The position numbers were made by a program, and so were the translations under genes. Under the pieces are notes generated by a model. It saw only the letters and a list, made by a program, of their open reading frames with translations. It searched no databases and was not told where the DNA came from. This document shows, one piece after another, positions 9,501 through 19,109 of a stretch of DNA of 64,000 nt. Where the stretch lies: NCBI GenBank assembly GCA_947683425.1, contig CANTUQ010000020.1:3260001-3324000 (forward strand), written 5' to 3'. The stretch comes from Excoecaria cochinchinensis. Taxonomy: Eukaryota; Streptophyta; Magnoliopsida; Malpighiales; Euphorbiaceae. Position 1 is the stretch's first letter. Each line of letters begins with the position of its first letter.

Positions 9501-11218
9501 AGTATTTCCTTTCACAGAAAGAGTTGAACATGAGACAGCGGCGTTGGCTTGAGTTATTTAAGGACTACGACTGCATTGTGGATTACCATCCTGGTAAGGC
9601 TAATGTAGTCGCCGATGCTTTGAGTCGGAAATCGGTTTCAGCTTTGTTCTTGAGGCGATTCAGATGGCGATTTGGTTCAGATGGGGCTTTGCTTGCCCAG
9701 TTGCGTGTGAAGCCTACATTGAGACAGAGGATAGTGGATGCTCAGAGAGATGACCAGAGGCTTCAGCAGATTGTGCATGAGGTTAGATCGGGTAAGCAGT
9801 CAGAGTTCTCAGTTCAGGATGGGGTACTTATGTTCAGAGATCGTTTGTGTGTGCCAGAATCTGAGGATTTGAGGAGACAGCTCATGAGTGAGGCGCATAG
9901 TTCAGTCTTTACTATGCATCCGGGCAGTGAGAAAATGTATAGAGACATGAAGCAATTATATTGGTGGTTTGGTATGAAGCGTGATATAGTGGATTTTGTT
10001 TCCAAGTGCTTGACTTATCAGCAAGTGAAGGCCGAGCATCAGGTTTCCTCAGGTTTGCTTATGCCTTTATCCATTCCTGAGTGGAAATGGAATGATATCG
10101 CCATGGACTTTGTTTCTAGTTTGCCTTTGACTCAGAGGAAACATGACTCGGTTTGGGTTATTGTGGATCGGCTTACGAAATCAGCTCACTTTCTGCCGGT
10201 TAGAGTGGACTACTCCATGGACAGATTGGCCAGTATCTATGTGGACGAGATAGTTCGGTTGCATGGTGTGCCTTTGTCCATAGTGTCAGATCGGGATCCG
10301 AGGTTTACTTCCAAGTTTTGGAAGGAATTACAGAGAGCTTTGGGCACTAGGTTAAACTTCAGTACAGCGTTTCATCCTCAGACCGATGGTCAGTCAGAGC
10401 GAGTTATTCAGATTCTGGAGGATATGATGAGAGCTTGTGCTTTGGATTTTCCGGGTAGCTGGGACAGATATGTATCATTGATGGAGTTTGCCTACAATAA
10501 CATTTTTCAGTCGAGTATCGGTATGGCACCATATGAGGCTTTGTATGGTCGTCAGTGTAGGACTCCGATTTGTTGGACCGAGCTATCTGAGAGATCTATG
10601 ATTGGACCAGACTTGGTCAGAGATACTGAAGATAAAATCAGAGTAGTGCAGCGGAATTTGAAAGCAGCCAAGGATCGACAGAAGTCTTATGCCAATTTGA
10701 AGAGGAAAGACGTGCATTATGAGATCGGGGACAAAGTTTTCCTTAAAGTTTCTCCTTGGAGGAGAGTGCTTCGATTTGGAAAGAAGGGTAAGCTTAGTCC
10801 TCGTTTCATTGGACCATATGAGATTTTGGCTAAGGTAGGACCTGTAGCCTATAGATTGGCGTTACCGATGGAGTTAGCAAAGTTGCATGATGTGTTCCAC
10901 GTTTCGATGCTTCGTCGGTACAGATCAGATCCTTCTCATGTTCTGTCAGTTCAGGATATCCAGGTTCAGCCAGACTTCTCTTATGATGAGGAACCACGAG
11001 CTATTCTAGCCCGAGAGGTGAGGCAGTTGAGAAGTAAGCAGATTCCTTTGGTTAAAGTGTTGTGGATCCATCATGGAGTCGAGGAAGCAACTTGGGAACT
11101 AGAGGAGTCGATGAGAGCTCAGTATCCACAGTTATTCAGTTCAGGTGAGAATTTTGAGGACGAAATTCTTATTAGTAGGGGAGAGTTGTCACACCCCATT
11201 TGCCCCCTAGTAGAATGA
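6587..11218 (+). pseudogene. gag-pol: Element A gag-pol polyprotein, two in-frame stops
   Basis: One continuous frame encodes the retrotransposon polyprotein, but it is broken by TAG at 7394-7396 (CAG in the B and C copies) and TGA at 7433-7435 (AGA in B and C). Residues 1-269 are Gag with the capsid-like core at about 85-215. After the stops come a CX2CX3HX3C knuckle, a CCHC knuckle (CFRCGSYEHQLASC), an aspartic protease with IDPGS, RT with FIDD, RNase H starting near YSDASG, integrase with the catalytic D, D and E recognisable, and a C-terminal chromodomain ending near ATWELEESMRAQYPQLF. The integrase zinc-finger motif reads CLTYQQ where C has CLTCQQ, losing a metal ligand, and RT has PYWMAP for PYRMAP. 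The stop codon lies 32 bp inside the 3' LTR. The 3' frame alone is open for over 1250 codons. Confidence 0.93.
11150..11186 (+). promoter_or_regulatory. PPT-proximal hairpin and polypurine tract (element A)
   Basis: AATTTTG-AGGA-CGAAATT (11150-11167) forms a 7-bp stem with one G-U wobble. It is followed by the purine tract AGGGGAGAGT directly before the 3' LTR. Here the hairpin overlaps coding sequence (NFEDEIL); in D and E it is retained without coding. Confidence 0.75.
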
Positions 11219-12104
11219 GCCTGTTTGTCTGTCTGTATGTGTAAGCATTTGCATGTGTTCGGCATTTCATAAGGGTATTTTTAGTAAAATATATGCTTTT
11301 GGGGTTTGTTAGTATGTGGGTACATACATGGCATTAGTGTGTTAATTAAGTGAGAAATATTTGTGTGCATGTGACCATACCATTGTATGGTATGCATAAG
11401 TGAAGAGGGTTTTAGGTGTGAGTAGTGTAGGTTATTTTGGTGGGAGTGAATAGTTTCACCAATAGGAAATGGATACATATTTAGGATAAAGAAAAGAAAA
11501 AGAAAAGGGAATGAAGGAAAAGGAACTTAGAGATTTACGTTTCTTTCTTCACTCACTTTCTTCTTCTTCATTTTCTTCATTCCAAGTACTATGTTGAGAG
11601 TTCAAGTTCTTATTGGTGAAATTAATCTCTCTTGGCATTCCCTAGCTTGATAAGTGCATATCCTTGTCTTTATCTTGCTGTAATTCTTCACCTTCTTCTT
11701 TAGGTTGAGTTTTAATTTAGGGTTGCATGTTGATGTTCATTACTGTGTTTGTGTTTTAGCTGAGGCTCCACGCGATCCCAAAGGCAAAGAGGTTGCTGGG
11801 AGCAGTGGGACTAAGTGTTAGAAGCTTAGAATCCAGGTTTGGGAATGTTTATTTGTGAAATTGTGTGATTTTGAATTTACTGTAGAATTCTAGGGTTTAT
11901 GTTCTTGTAAGTTTGAATACATATGTTTTTGATTTGATTTGGTTAATTATTGGATGAATTGAGTTGTATAATTGTTGCCTATGTTGTTTGAGATGATTTC
12001 TGGAAGGTAAAAACAGGTTTGTATGGTTTTAAATCAAATGGGGATTGAATTCTGTGTTCTGGAAATTCTGGAAAATCGAAAGTACTGTTGATGTTCTCTC
12101 TGTC

Positions 12105-12472
12105 GCGTGACTCGCTACGAAAGAAGGCAAGTCACGAGACGTGACCCTCGGTCACGTCGTGACCTACCTGCTGAGAAGCCAGTCGCGTGACCAGCTGAAG
12201 AACAAGCAAGTCACGGGACGTGACCCTCGGTCACGTCGTGCGACCTGCGAAGATGATGCGTGATCTGCGAGATCACGTAACGTGATCTGCGAGGGAGTAG
12301 CACGTCACGAGACGTGACGCCCAGTCACGACGTGACCTGCGAGGGCGTTGCGTGGTTTGTGAAGATCACGCAACGTGACCGGCGAGGAACAAGCAAGTCA
12401 CGTCGCGTGACCCTCGGTCACGTCGCGTGACCTGCCTGTTGGGAAGGCCAGTCACGCCTCGTGACCAGCCAA
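12105..12472 (+). repeat. TCACG/CGTGA palindrome array (A, 3' LTR)
   Basis: Same array as in the 5' LTR but with only two 20-bp units at 12397-12436. Confidence 0.88.
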
Positions 12473-13156
12473 TCTCGCCCGTTCCTCCGTTCAGCTCGTT
12501 TTTCTGAAATTTCCTAGTTTTTAACTCAGAAATGAATCTGGTATTTCTTCTGAATGGACTTTACTGTTGTATGATGCATGTCTTACTGTTTGATGCTTTG
12601 ATATGCGTGATACCATGAATTTCTGATGAATACTATTCTGTACTCTGAAATGTGACCTGTTTGACGCATAACCTGCTAGAGTCAAGTAAGTGGATAGTTA
12701 GGCATGCCTAATAGAGTCTTTAGCTGCAGCCCTCAGTTCAGTTTGGAACCCGATCAGGTCCCCTTTTGGTTCCTCGCGAACCCTTCAGTATTAGGATCTT
12801 GTTTAAGATCCCCTCAGTATAAAAATATTGTGTTTTGATAAAATGAATTGACTTTTGATTTGTACCTGTGAGGTACCCTCAGTATTCGATTCGTACCCGT
12901 AAGGTACCCTCAGTACACTCGTTATCCACTGTCTAGAGTCAGCAGGTGTTCTTTAAATGTTAATGGAATTGTTCTGATCTGATCTGGCTATGAATGGAAT
13001 ATCTGAATGAGTTTAATGATGAGATACATGTTGGATTATTCTGTAATGGATATGATTATGAGATACTGAATATATGGCTTTTAAATACGAGCATGTTTAT
13101 ATGGATTATGCTATAGCCTTGCATCCTGCCATTGTGAATGTGTTATGCCTTGACGA

Positions 13157-13238
13157 CCATTGTGAATGGCCGCCCATAATTTTTGTGTATTTTTCCCCAC
13201 TAAGCGTATATCGCTTAGCACGGTGTTTTTACCCGTGC
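13157..13238 (+). promoter_or_regulatory. Conserved LTR hairpin block (A, 3' LTR)
   Basis: Same three hairpins as in the 5' LTR, with all stem bases unchanged. Confidence 0.6.
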
Positions 13239-13638
13239 AGGTGCGGAAGGCGTTTTTCTTTGGGAGAGTCGCCGTCATCAAGCCAACACAGAAGGGATTA
13301 GTGTAGGGCTCAATTTTGTACTAGTGATGATTCTTTTTTTTGTATAGGACTCTCTGTATCAGTTATGTATCAGCTTCCGCTTTTGTATCTATATTTTGTA
13401 TATGTAATATTATTGTGTATCAGCTAGTTAATCAGATCATTATTGTAATAGTTTATTATAGTAATGCATGATCAGCTTTTGCTTTCTGCATGTAAAGTTT
13501 TTAATTATTCTGTGTTTCTGAATGTATGTTTGAATGAATGTATGTTTTGCTTTGCTATTGTTTGGTGACACCTTTACTCATACGGCATCTCACTCCTTCT
13601 CGGATGGGATCGCCTACGTATGGGAAGGGGGTGTTACA

Positions 13639-13643
13639 ATGCC
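13639..13643. repeat. Target-site duplication of element A, right (ATGCC)
   Basis: Matches 3948-3952. Confidence 0.93.
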
Positions 13644-13914
13644 GGGGGCAAGCAGGTAAGTTTTTTCTATCATAAGTTGTACGCTCACACACATCACACA
13701 AAGTGTACAAAACCCGAATTCAAATGTATATATACATTTTACACACATGCTCACATACACACACAATATTTTGTATATATTTCCATGTACGTAACTCAGG
13801 GGAAAAGTCCAAATAGAACCCATGCTTAAAAGTGACCCAAATGATGGGTTCAACTCAACGTTGTCAGACACTACCCAGAAAAGCAAGCCTATATACGCTG
13901 TGCCGTGGGGCAAT

Positions 13915-14085
13915 CAGTGAGCATCAAAGCCTCCCAGTGAGCATCAAAGTCTCCCAATGAGCCTCAAAGCCTCTCAATCAAAGTCTCCCAGTGAGCATCA
14001 AAGCCTCCCAGTGAGCATCAAAGCCTCCCAATGAGCATCAAAGCCTCCCAGAGAGCATCAAAGTCTCCTAGTGAGCGTCAACTGA
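13915..14085 (+). repeat. ~20-24-bp direct repeats (GAGCATCAAAG type)
   Basis: About eight units of 'GTGAGCATCAAAGCCTCCCA' with small changes. The same repeat is at 42345-42450. Confidence 0.8.
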
Positions 14086-14211
14086 CAACGACCCCAATAG
14101 GCAGGTACTGCCACAGGTACGTATCTCCTTTTAATTTACCCTACAGATTTGCGTCTTCCTTTTGCAGAAAAAAGATAGTTCAAGATAAATATCAGCGATA
14201 GAGTAGATCGC

Positions 14212-15175
14212 AACCAGAACTGCAGTTAGAGAACACTGCATCTCACAATCGAGATTGTAGCCAGAGAGTGCTGCGTCTCACCAATCGAAGTTGCGGTTAG
14301 AGAAACACTGCTCTTCACTAGATCGAGATTGTATCCAGAGAGTGCTGCGTCTCACCAATCGAAGTTGCGGTTAGAGAAACACTGCTCTTCACTAGATCGA
14401 GATTGTAGCCAGAGAGTGCTACATCTCACCAATCGAAGTTGCGGTTAGAGAAACACTGCTCTTCACTAGATCGAGATTGTAGCCAGAGAGTGCTGCGTTT
14501 CACCAACCGAAGTTGCGGTTAGAGAAACACTTCTCTTCACTAGATCGAGATTGTAGCCGAAGCATGCTGCATCTCACCAATCGAAGTTGCGGTTAGAGAA
14601 ACACTGCTCTTCACTAGATCGAGATTGTAGCCAGAGAGTGCTGCGTCTCACCAATCGAAGTTGCGGTTAGAGAAACACTGCTCTTCACTAGATCGAGATT
14701 GTAGCCGAAGCATGCTACATCTCACCAATCGAAGTTGCGGTTAGAGAAACACTGCTCTTCACCAGATCGAGATTGTAGCCAGAGAGTGCTACATCTCACC
14801 AATCGAAGCTGTGGTCAGAGAGTGCCGCACTTCACCAGATCGGGATTGTCGCTAGAGAGTGCTGCATCTCACCAATCAAAACTGTGGTCAGAGAGTACCG
14901 CTTCTCACAGATCGAAGCTGCAGTTGAAGAAACACTGCCCTTCTCACAGACCGAAGTTGCAGTTGAAGAAACACTGCCCTTCACCAGATCGAAGCTGCAG
15001 TTGAAGAAACACTGCCCTTCACCAGATCGAAGCTGCAGTTGAAGAAACACTGCCCTTCACCAGGCTGAGACTGTAGCCAGAGCACGCTGCATCTCACAGA
15101 TCGAAGTCGTGGTTAGAGCATACCACACTTCACCAGACCGAGGTTGTAGTCAGAGAGCACTACATCTCACAAAGC
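14212..15175 (+). repeat. 74-bp tandem array made of two 37-bp half-units
   Basis: The unit is GATCGAGATTGTAGCCAGAG... followed by ATCGAAGTTGCGGTTAGAGA..., ending CTCTTCACTA. The two 37-bp halves resemble each other (TCGA-TTG-GT-AGAGA-CACTGC-CTTCAC pattern), so a 37-bp ancestor was duplicated and then amplified. Units from about 14880 onward change to the half-unit GATCGAAGCTGCAGTTGAAG alone. Confidence 0.85.
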
Positions 15176-15312
15176 TACGCAAGTCGAAACAAAGACCAGC
15201 AAGGGCACATGTACCAGCGCCCACAAGGTGAGGTTCGGCATCCCCAGGTATGTAATTCTCCCTCTTCCTTCTTGAATTTTGGCTCACCTAGGTGTCTAGG
15301 CACTAGTTTCTC

Positions 15313-15328
15313 CAAAATTGGGGGCAAC
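15313..15328 (+). other. Polypurine tract before Tat-like LTR 1
   Basis: AAAATTGGGGGCAAC directly precedes TGTAGACACC. The same arrangement stands before LTR 2 (43691) and LTR 3 (57382). Confidence 0.7.
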
Positions 15329-15797
15329 TGTAGACACCTGGTTCTGAGTCAGATTTTGATGGCAATCTCGGGTTCTTGATAATTCCTCCAAAAAAATATA
15401 TATTCGATATAAAATAGGTAGGTTAAATTAATAATTAAGATTAGTTGATTAATTAGTTGATATTTTAGGATAATTAAAAATGAAAAAATGAAATTTATAT
15501 AGGGTTTGATTAGATAAACTATATGTGAGCTTAATTAAATTAAATAGGTATAAAAATATAGAATATTTAATTAGTAGAGTGTTTAATTAATTAGATAAAT
15601 TATATGATATATTAAATAGATTAAATTAGATTAAAATGGAAAATAGGTAATGTTTAATTAGTAGGATGTTTAATTGATTAATGTGTATGTTTAATTAATT
15701 AGTGTCTTTTATTTGAATTAAGTTAAACTAATTAAAGTTAAAAAATGAGAAAATGGAGGAAATTACCATTGTACCCAAACCAACCCTAATTTTAGGG

Positions 15798-15803
15798 TAT
15801 AAG
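15798..15803 (+). promoter_or_regulatory. TATA box of Tat-like LTR 1
   Basis: TATAAG follows CCCTAATTTTAGGG; LTR 2 has TATAAAAA at the same place (44095-44102). Transcription would start about 30 bp downstream, at the purine-rich tract. Confidence 0.55.
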
Positions 15804-15939
15804 AAGAAAAGAAAAGAGATGGAAAGGGGGGCTCGGCAGATCAAGAGAAGAGAGAAAGAAAAAGAAAAGAAAAAGAAAGGAAAAGAAAAGAAAGAGAGAA
15901 GGGAGGAGCAGACCGGACCAGCCAAGGGAAAAAGAGACC

Positions 15940-16437
15940 GGGCAAGGGAGAACGATGCCGGAAAAGGGAAAGAAAAGGGGGAAGGAGGCGAGGCCTCCGC
16001 CGGCCAGCTCCGGCGCCGAACCGCCGCACGCGCCCCGCCACGGCAGAGAGCAGACCCCGGCGCACCGAAAGACGGTCTCCGATCAGCCATCAGCGCCGGC
16101 GTGGAGGAGATCGGCGGGAAGAAATAATAAAGGAGAAAAGAGGAAAGGGAGAAGGCGCTGCTCCCGCCGGCCAACCGCCACCGTCCACGGCGACACGCAC
16201 ACCACCACCGTGCAGAGGAGACCGAGGCGCACCAGCCGGCATCGACCAGCCACCACCACTCGCCGGAAAAAGCCAGATCGGCGAGAGAGGGGCAACGGCT
16301 TTGCAATCGTTTTCCGACGAGCCTGCTTCGTCGTCCGGCGCGTGGACACCCTCGGGGAGCTCAGCGTACGGCGATCTACCTTCCGGAATAGGTGGTGTCG
16401 ACCACCTCCCCTCCGGCGAAGCTCCGGCGACCGGTAA
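15940..16437 (+). other. GC-rich leader block ending in a splice-donor-like GGTAAGT
   Basis: A strongly GC-rich block in an AT-rich LTR, rich in CCGGCG words and closing with CCGGCGACCGGTAAGTC. Its right part is conserved in LTR 2 at about 53010-53310. ORFs exist on both strands, but the two copies are open in different frames and shifted by indels, so coding is not supported. It may be a captured gene-like fragment or a structured leader exon. Confidence 0.5.
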
Positions 16438-16445
16438 GTCTCTTT

Positions 16446-16739
16446 TTCCTTTTTTTTATATATTTATTTATTTATTTATTTATTATTATTATTATTTATT
16501 TAATATTATGTTTTTATTATTTTATTATTTATTTAATTTTTTGTCATATTATATTAATATTATTATTATTATTATATTTATTATTTATATTATTAATATT
16601 TATTTATAATTCTGTTTTTATTTTATTTAATATTTATTATTCTGTTTTTATTTTATTTAATATTTATTATTCTGTTTTTGGTGATTGTGTTAATTTCTAT
16701 TATATTATTATTTATCATTATTTTTATCTATTTAATTTC

Positions 16740-16806
<67 letters not shown>

Positions 16807-16900
16807 GCTATTATTATTATTAATATTATTATTATTTTATCCATTCATAATTATTATCATTATTTTATGTTTATTTATTATTCATTGTTATTTTATGATA
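16446..16900 (+). repeat. TTA/TTTA microsatellite zone in LTR 1
   Basis: Long runs of ATT/TTA triplets (longest about 16739-16806) and TTTA tetramers. Similar zones lie in LTR 2 and LTR 3. Poly-Ile or poly-Tyr ORFs here are artefacts. Confidence 0.92.
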
Positions 16901-17399
16901 CTATTATTAGCATTATTATTTTCATTTGATTATTATAATTGTTATCATGTTTTGTATCCATTAATTCTTCTAATTTTATTCATTTAGAATTTATTTATTT
17001 ATTCGAGAAATATGTAATCACTATTTTATTCTATTTTATATATTTGTGGTTTGTAATAATAAAACGATTTTCGACTGCTCTTAAAAAGAACCACCACACA
17101 AATGTTTTATATCTAATAAGATGAGGTTTTTATAAAACTTAGGGATCCAATGTCCTATTTTTATCCAATAAAGATCATCACATATTAAATATCCCATTTT
17201 TAATAATGATGCATGAGAGGACCAAAGTCCTCAAAATAAACAATGCCCCGATTTGTGTATGAATCGCACATTTACAAAAGGGAGTTGTATTCCGCTCCTT
17301 GTATTATTGTAACTTATCGCTTTTGATATTTATTCTGCTCATTTACTGCTTTCCGAATGTGAATAAATGCGCCTTTTAATTAAACTGCATAGTGTGGAG

Positions 17400-17814
17400 A
17401 GAGAGCGAATTAATGACTTTAAAATTTGATCATAAACTAATTGAGGTAGAAATAGATGAGAAATCCCGGACCCAGCTCTGGTCTTTGGGCTCGAGAGGTT
17501 AGAGGTTATCCTCCAAAATACTTCTTGGGTCACGAGGCTTTAGCGCTAATCCTAGGCTCTTTAGGGTGAGAAGTTCACCTTCCATGATCCCTCTAACTGG
17601 ACCAAAATGGATACCAAGCGCAGTCTTAGGCTCTCCGAGGCGAGAGAAACTTTCCCAATGTTCTATTGGGTGGCAACTCCATGATACCTCTTTGTTGCCC
17701 AACATAGACGCACTTGCGATTATTTGCAAGATGCCAACGGACCCGCAAATGCCCCGATCGCCCACGTGCGGGCGATCGAACGGGCGGCTCTCAGGGTCCG
17801 ACGCGCGTCACACC
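17400..17814 (+). promoter_or_regulatory. Leader / primer-binding region of internal copy 2
   Basis: Degenerate repeats starting GGCTC..GAG are spaced roughly 65-90 bp apart. The last contains TGGCAACTCC at 17671-17680 (TGGCGACTCC in copy 3 at 54897), which resembles the tRNA-Arg-type primer site reported for Tat/Ogre elements. A hairpin (17755-17778) precedes the gag start at 17815. Confidence 0.5.
17755..17778 (+). promoter_or_regulatory. Leader hairpin upstream of Tat-like gag
   Basis: CGATCGCCC-ACGTGC-GGGCGATCG is a perfect 9-bp stem 36 bp upstream of the gag ATG. Copy 3 keeps it with one G-U wobble (54981-55004). The position suits a packaging or dimerisation signal, but this is inference. 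Confidence 0.5.
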
Positions 17815-18741
17815 ATGGCATTGGTTCTCCAATCTCAGCTTATGGCAGCGTCTCTTAACCAAGTGAGGCCAGTCACTACTGAGGAGGCTCATACAGCAAC
17901 TGCTGTAGTATCATTCATTCCTTCTGGGACCAAAGGTGAGAGGTCACTGGATTCATCAGATGAGCAAGGACGAAATAGAAGGCCTACTTTAGAACATGGC
18001 ATTATGCCCGAAGAGGATGAGGACCCTGCAGTCACTTATATTCTAAAAGGTGAAACCTCAGGAAGTCTCGACAACAGTAAGGTAAATGTCAAGGCTATAG
18101 AAGTTTCAGCCACTGGAGTAGCTCGATCCCACCTCACTGTCTTGGATAAGCCATTGTCTTAGCACTTCACCCGTCTTATTAAGAAAGGGAAGTTGCAACC
18201 CTTGCCAGCTGGGCCTGCCCCAAGTCAGGGAAAGCCTAGGCACGGAACAGACTGGTATTGTGCATATCACCAATACACTGGGCATAGAACAGACTACTAT
18301 CGTCACCTGAAAGATCGCATCCAAGAACTGGTGTCAGACCCAAAAAAAGGAAAGACGGTAGGAACACCAACGACGGAAGTGAGGCAAAGGCATTTTTCTA
18401 ATTTGGGTAGATCATTGTCTTGGGTTCTTAAGAGTTTGGTAAAGGAGGGGGTATTGCAGCCATTGTCAACTAGGCCTGCTAGAAGCCAAGGACAACCTGG
18501 TCATAAGGAAGATGAGTATTGTGCCTACCACCAGCACACTGGGCATACTACAGATTATTGCAAAGCCTTAAGACACGTTATCCAAGATCTGATTGATTTT
18601 AACAAGATCTCCGACCCAGAGAAGCGGGAGGGAAGGAATAAGATGGACTAAGCGCCTAGGTGGAAAGGAAAAATGGTTTTCAAGGATGAGGATAGACCAT
18701 CAACCGCGGTAGCTATGTTGGCAGGAGCAGAAGTTGATTAG
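17815..18741 (+). pseudogene. gag: Tat/Ogre-type gag remnant with duplicated CCHC-like domain
   Basis: A single frame from ATG 17815 to TAG at 18739-18741 is broken by TAG at 18160-18162 and TAA at 18649-18651. The C-terminal half contains two copies of a domain: about 18139-18345 (LDKPLS...LIKKGKLQPL...YCAYHQYTGHRTDYY) and about 18403-18615 (LGRSLS...LVKEGVLQPL...YCAYHQHTGHTTDYC...IQDLID). The YCAYHQxxGHxTDxC...IQDLI pattern is typical of Gag from plant Tat/Ogre elements. The first copy has lost its last cysteine (TDYY). The N-terminal part (17815-18130) is not recognised. It follows the leader hairpin and precedes a pol scrap. It is non-functional; Tat assignment is fairly confident. Confidence 0.75.
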
Positions 18742-18881
18742 CTATTTAGAATGTTCTTTTTATTTTTGAACTATTTAGTAATGACAGTTTGATTTCACTA
18801 ATATGATGAATGCTTTGGCTTACTTGTGTTATATCTCTTATGATTTCATCATGCATGATCATGGCTCATTCATATTTGATT

Positions 18882-19109
18882 ATTGATTTAATTAATGCCA
18901 CTCAGTTTAATCTCAGAACTTTGGGGAATCTGAAAAAAATCTTGATAGCATCTATTGTAACTCCTGAAGCGAGATCAAAGTTTGAGAGAATTAAAACAAA
19001 ATATAAAAAAGTCTTTGCCTAGACATATGAAGACATGCTAAGAGTCATTAACGGAGTCCCCAAGTACATCATTCCAGATATCTCGATCATGGATCGGTCA
19101 CACAGAAAC
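18882..19109 (+). pseudogene. pol: Fragment of Tat-type pol just upstream of RT
   Basis: The frame reads ...TPEARSKFERIKTKYKKVFA, then TAG where a tryptophan codon is expected, then TYEDM. 'TPEE...VFAWSYEDMPG'-like sequence is the usual segment just before the RT domain in Tat/Athila polyproteins. Everything after about 19110 that should be RT, RNase H and integrase is missing; the sequence turns into lysine-rich low-complexity and then the non-coding internal repeats. The element is therefore non-autonomous. Confidence 0.6.

Larger units (their letters stand above)
3953..13638 (+). mobile_element. Element A: full-length Ty3/gypsy chromovirus (Tekay/Del-like)
   Basis: A complete LTR retrotransposon of 9686 bp: 5' LTR 3953-6464, PBS 6470-6481, gag-pol 6587-11218, PPT about 11177-11186, 3' LTR 11187-13638, 5-bp TSD ATGCC. 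Domain order Gag, zinc knuckles, protease, RT, RNase H, integrase, chromodomain is that of chromoviruses. It is inserted into internal copy 1 of the Tat-like array. Two in-frame stops between Gag and the knuckles and a lost integrase zinc-finger cysteine make it defective. LTRs look very similar apart from a 60-bp minisatellite difference, so the insertion is fairly young. Confidence 0.95.
11187..13638 (+). repeat. Element A 3' LTR
   Basis: 2452 bp, TGTCACACC to GTGTTACA, matching the 5' LTR with scattered substitutions. The palindrome array is at about 12105-12472 and has two minisatellite units instead of five. Confidence 0.95.
13639..15328 (+). mobile_element. Tat/Ogre-like internal region, copy 1, right part (tandem-repeat 3' region)
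   Basis: Continues internal copy 1 after element A. No gene. It holds AGCATCAAAGCCTCCCAGTG-type repeats (13915-14085), then a 74-bp repeat array (about 14212-15175), then a short unique stretch with GGCTCACCTAGGTGTCTA and a purine-rich tract before the LTR. Long tandem repeats between pol and the 3' LTR are a known feature of Tat/Ogre elements. The matching region of copy 2 is 42300-43690. Confidence 0.7.
15329..17670 (+). repeat. Tat/Ogre-like LTR 1 (3' boundary approximate)
   Basis: Begins TGTAGACACC after a purine tract. In order: AT-rich U3 with many TTAATTA words, a TATA box, a purine-rich then GC-rich leader, a long TTA microsatellite zone, and a conserved tail (GGACCAATGTCCT-like words and a repeated leader). 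The end is placed just before the primer-like TGGCAACTCC at 17671. It cannot be fixed exactly, because the leader itself is made of repeated ~65-90-bp units and no clean CA terminus is seen. Confidence 0.6.

Noticed and set aside
9288..10005. Antisense ORFs within RNase H/integrase (and equivalents at 25540-26266 and 35416-36167)
   Set aside because: Opposite-strand shadows of pol with no recognisable domain.
14212..15175. CRISPR-like array
   Set aside because: Repeats are head-to-tail with no unique spacers, in a plant retroelement.
15728..16437. Overlapping ORFs on both strands in the GC-rich LTR block
   Set aside because: The homologous block in LTR 2 is open in different frames; Arg/Pro-rich translation is what GC-rich sequence gives.
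16301..16987. ORFs of Ile/Tyr/Leu runs
   Set aside because: Direct translation of the TTA microsatellite; the same happens at 53422-53951 and 58271-58596.
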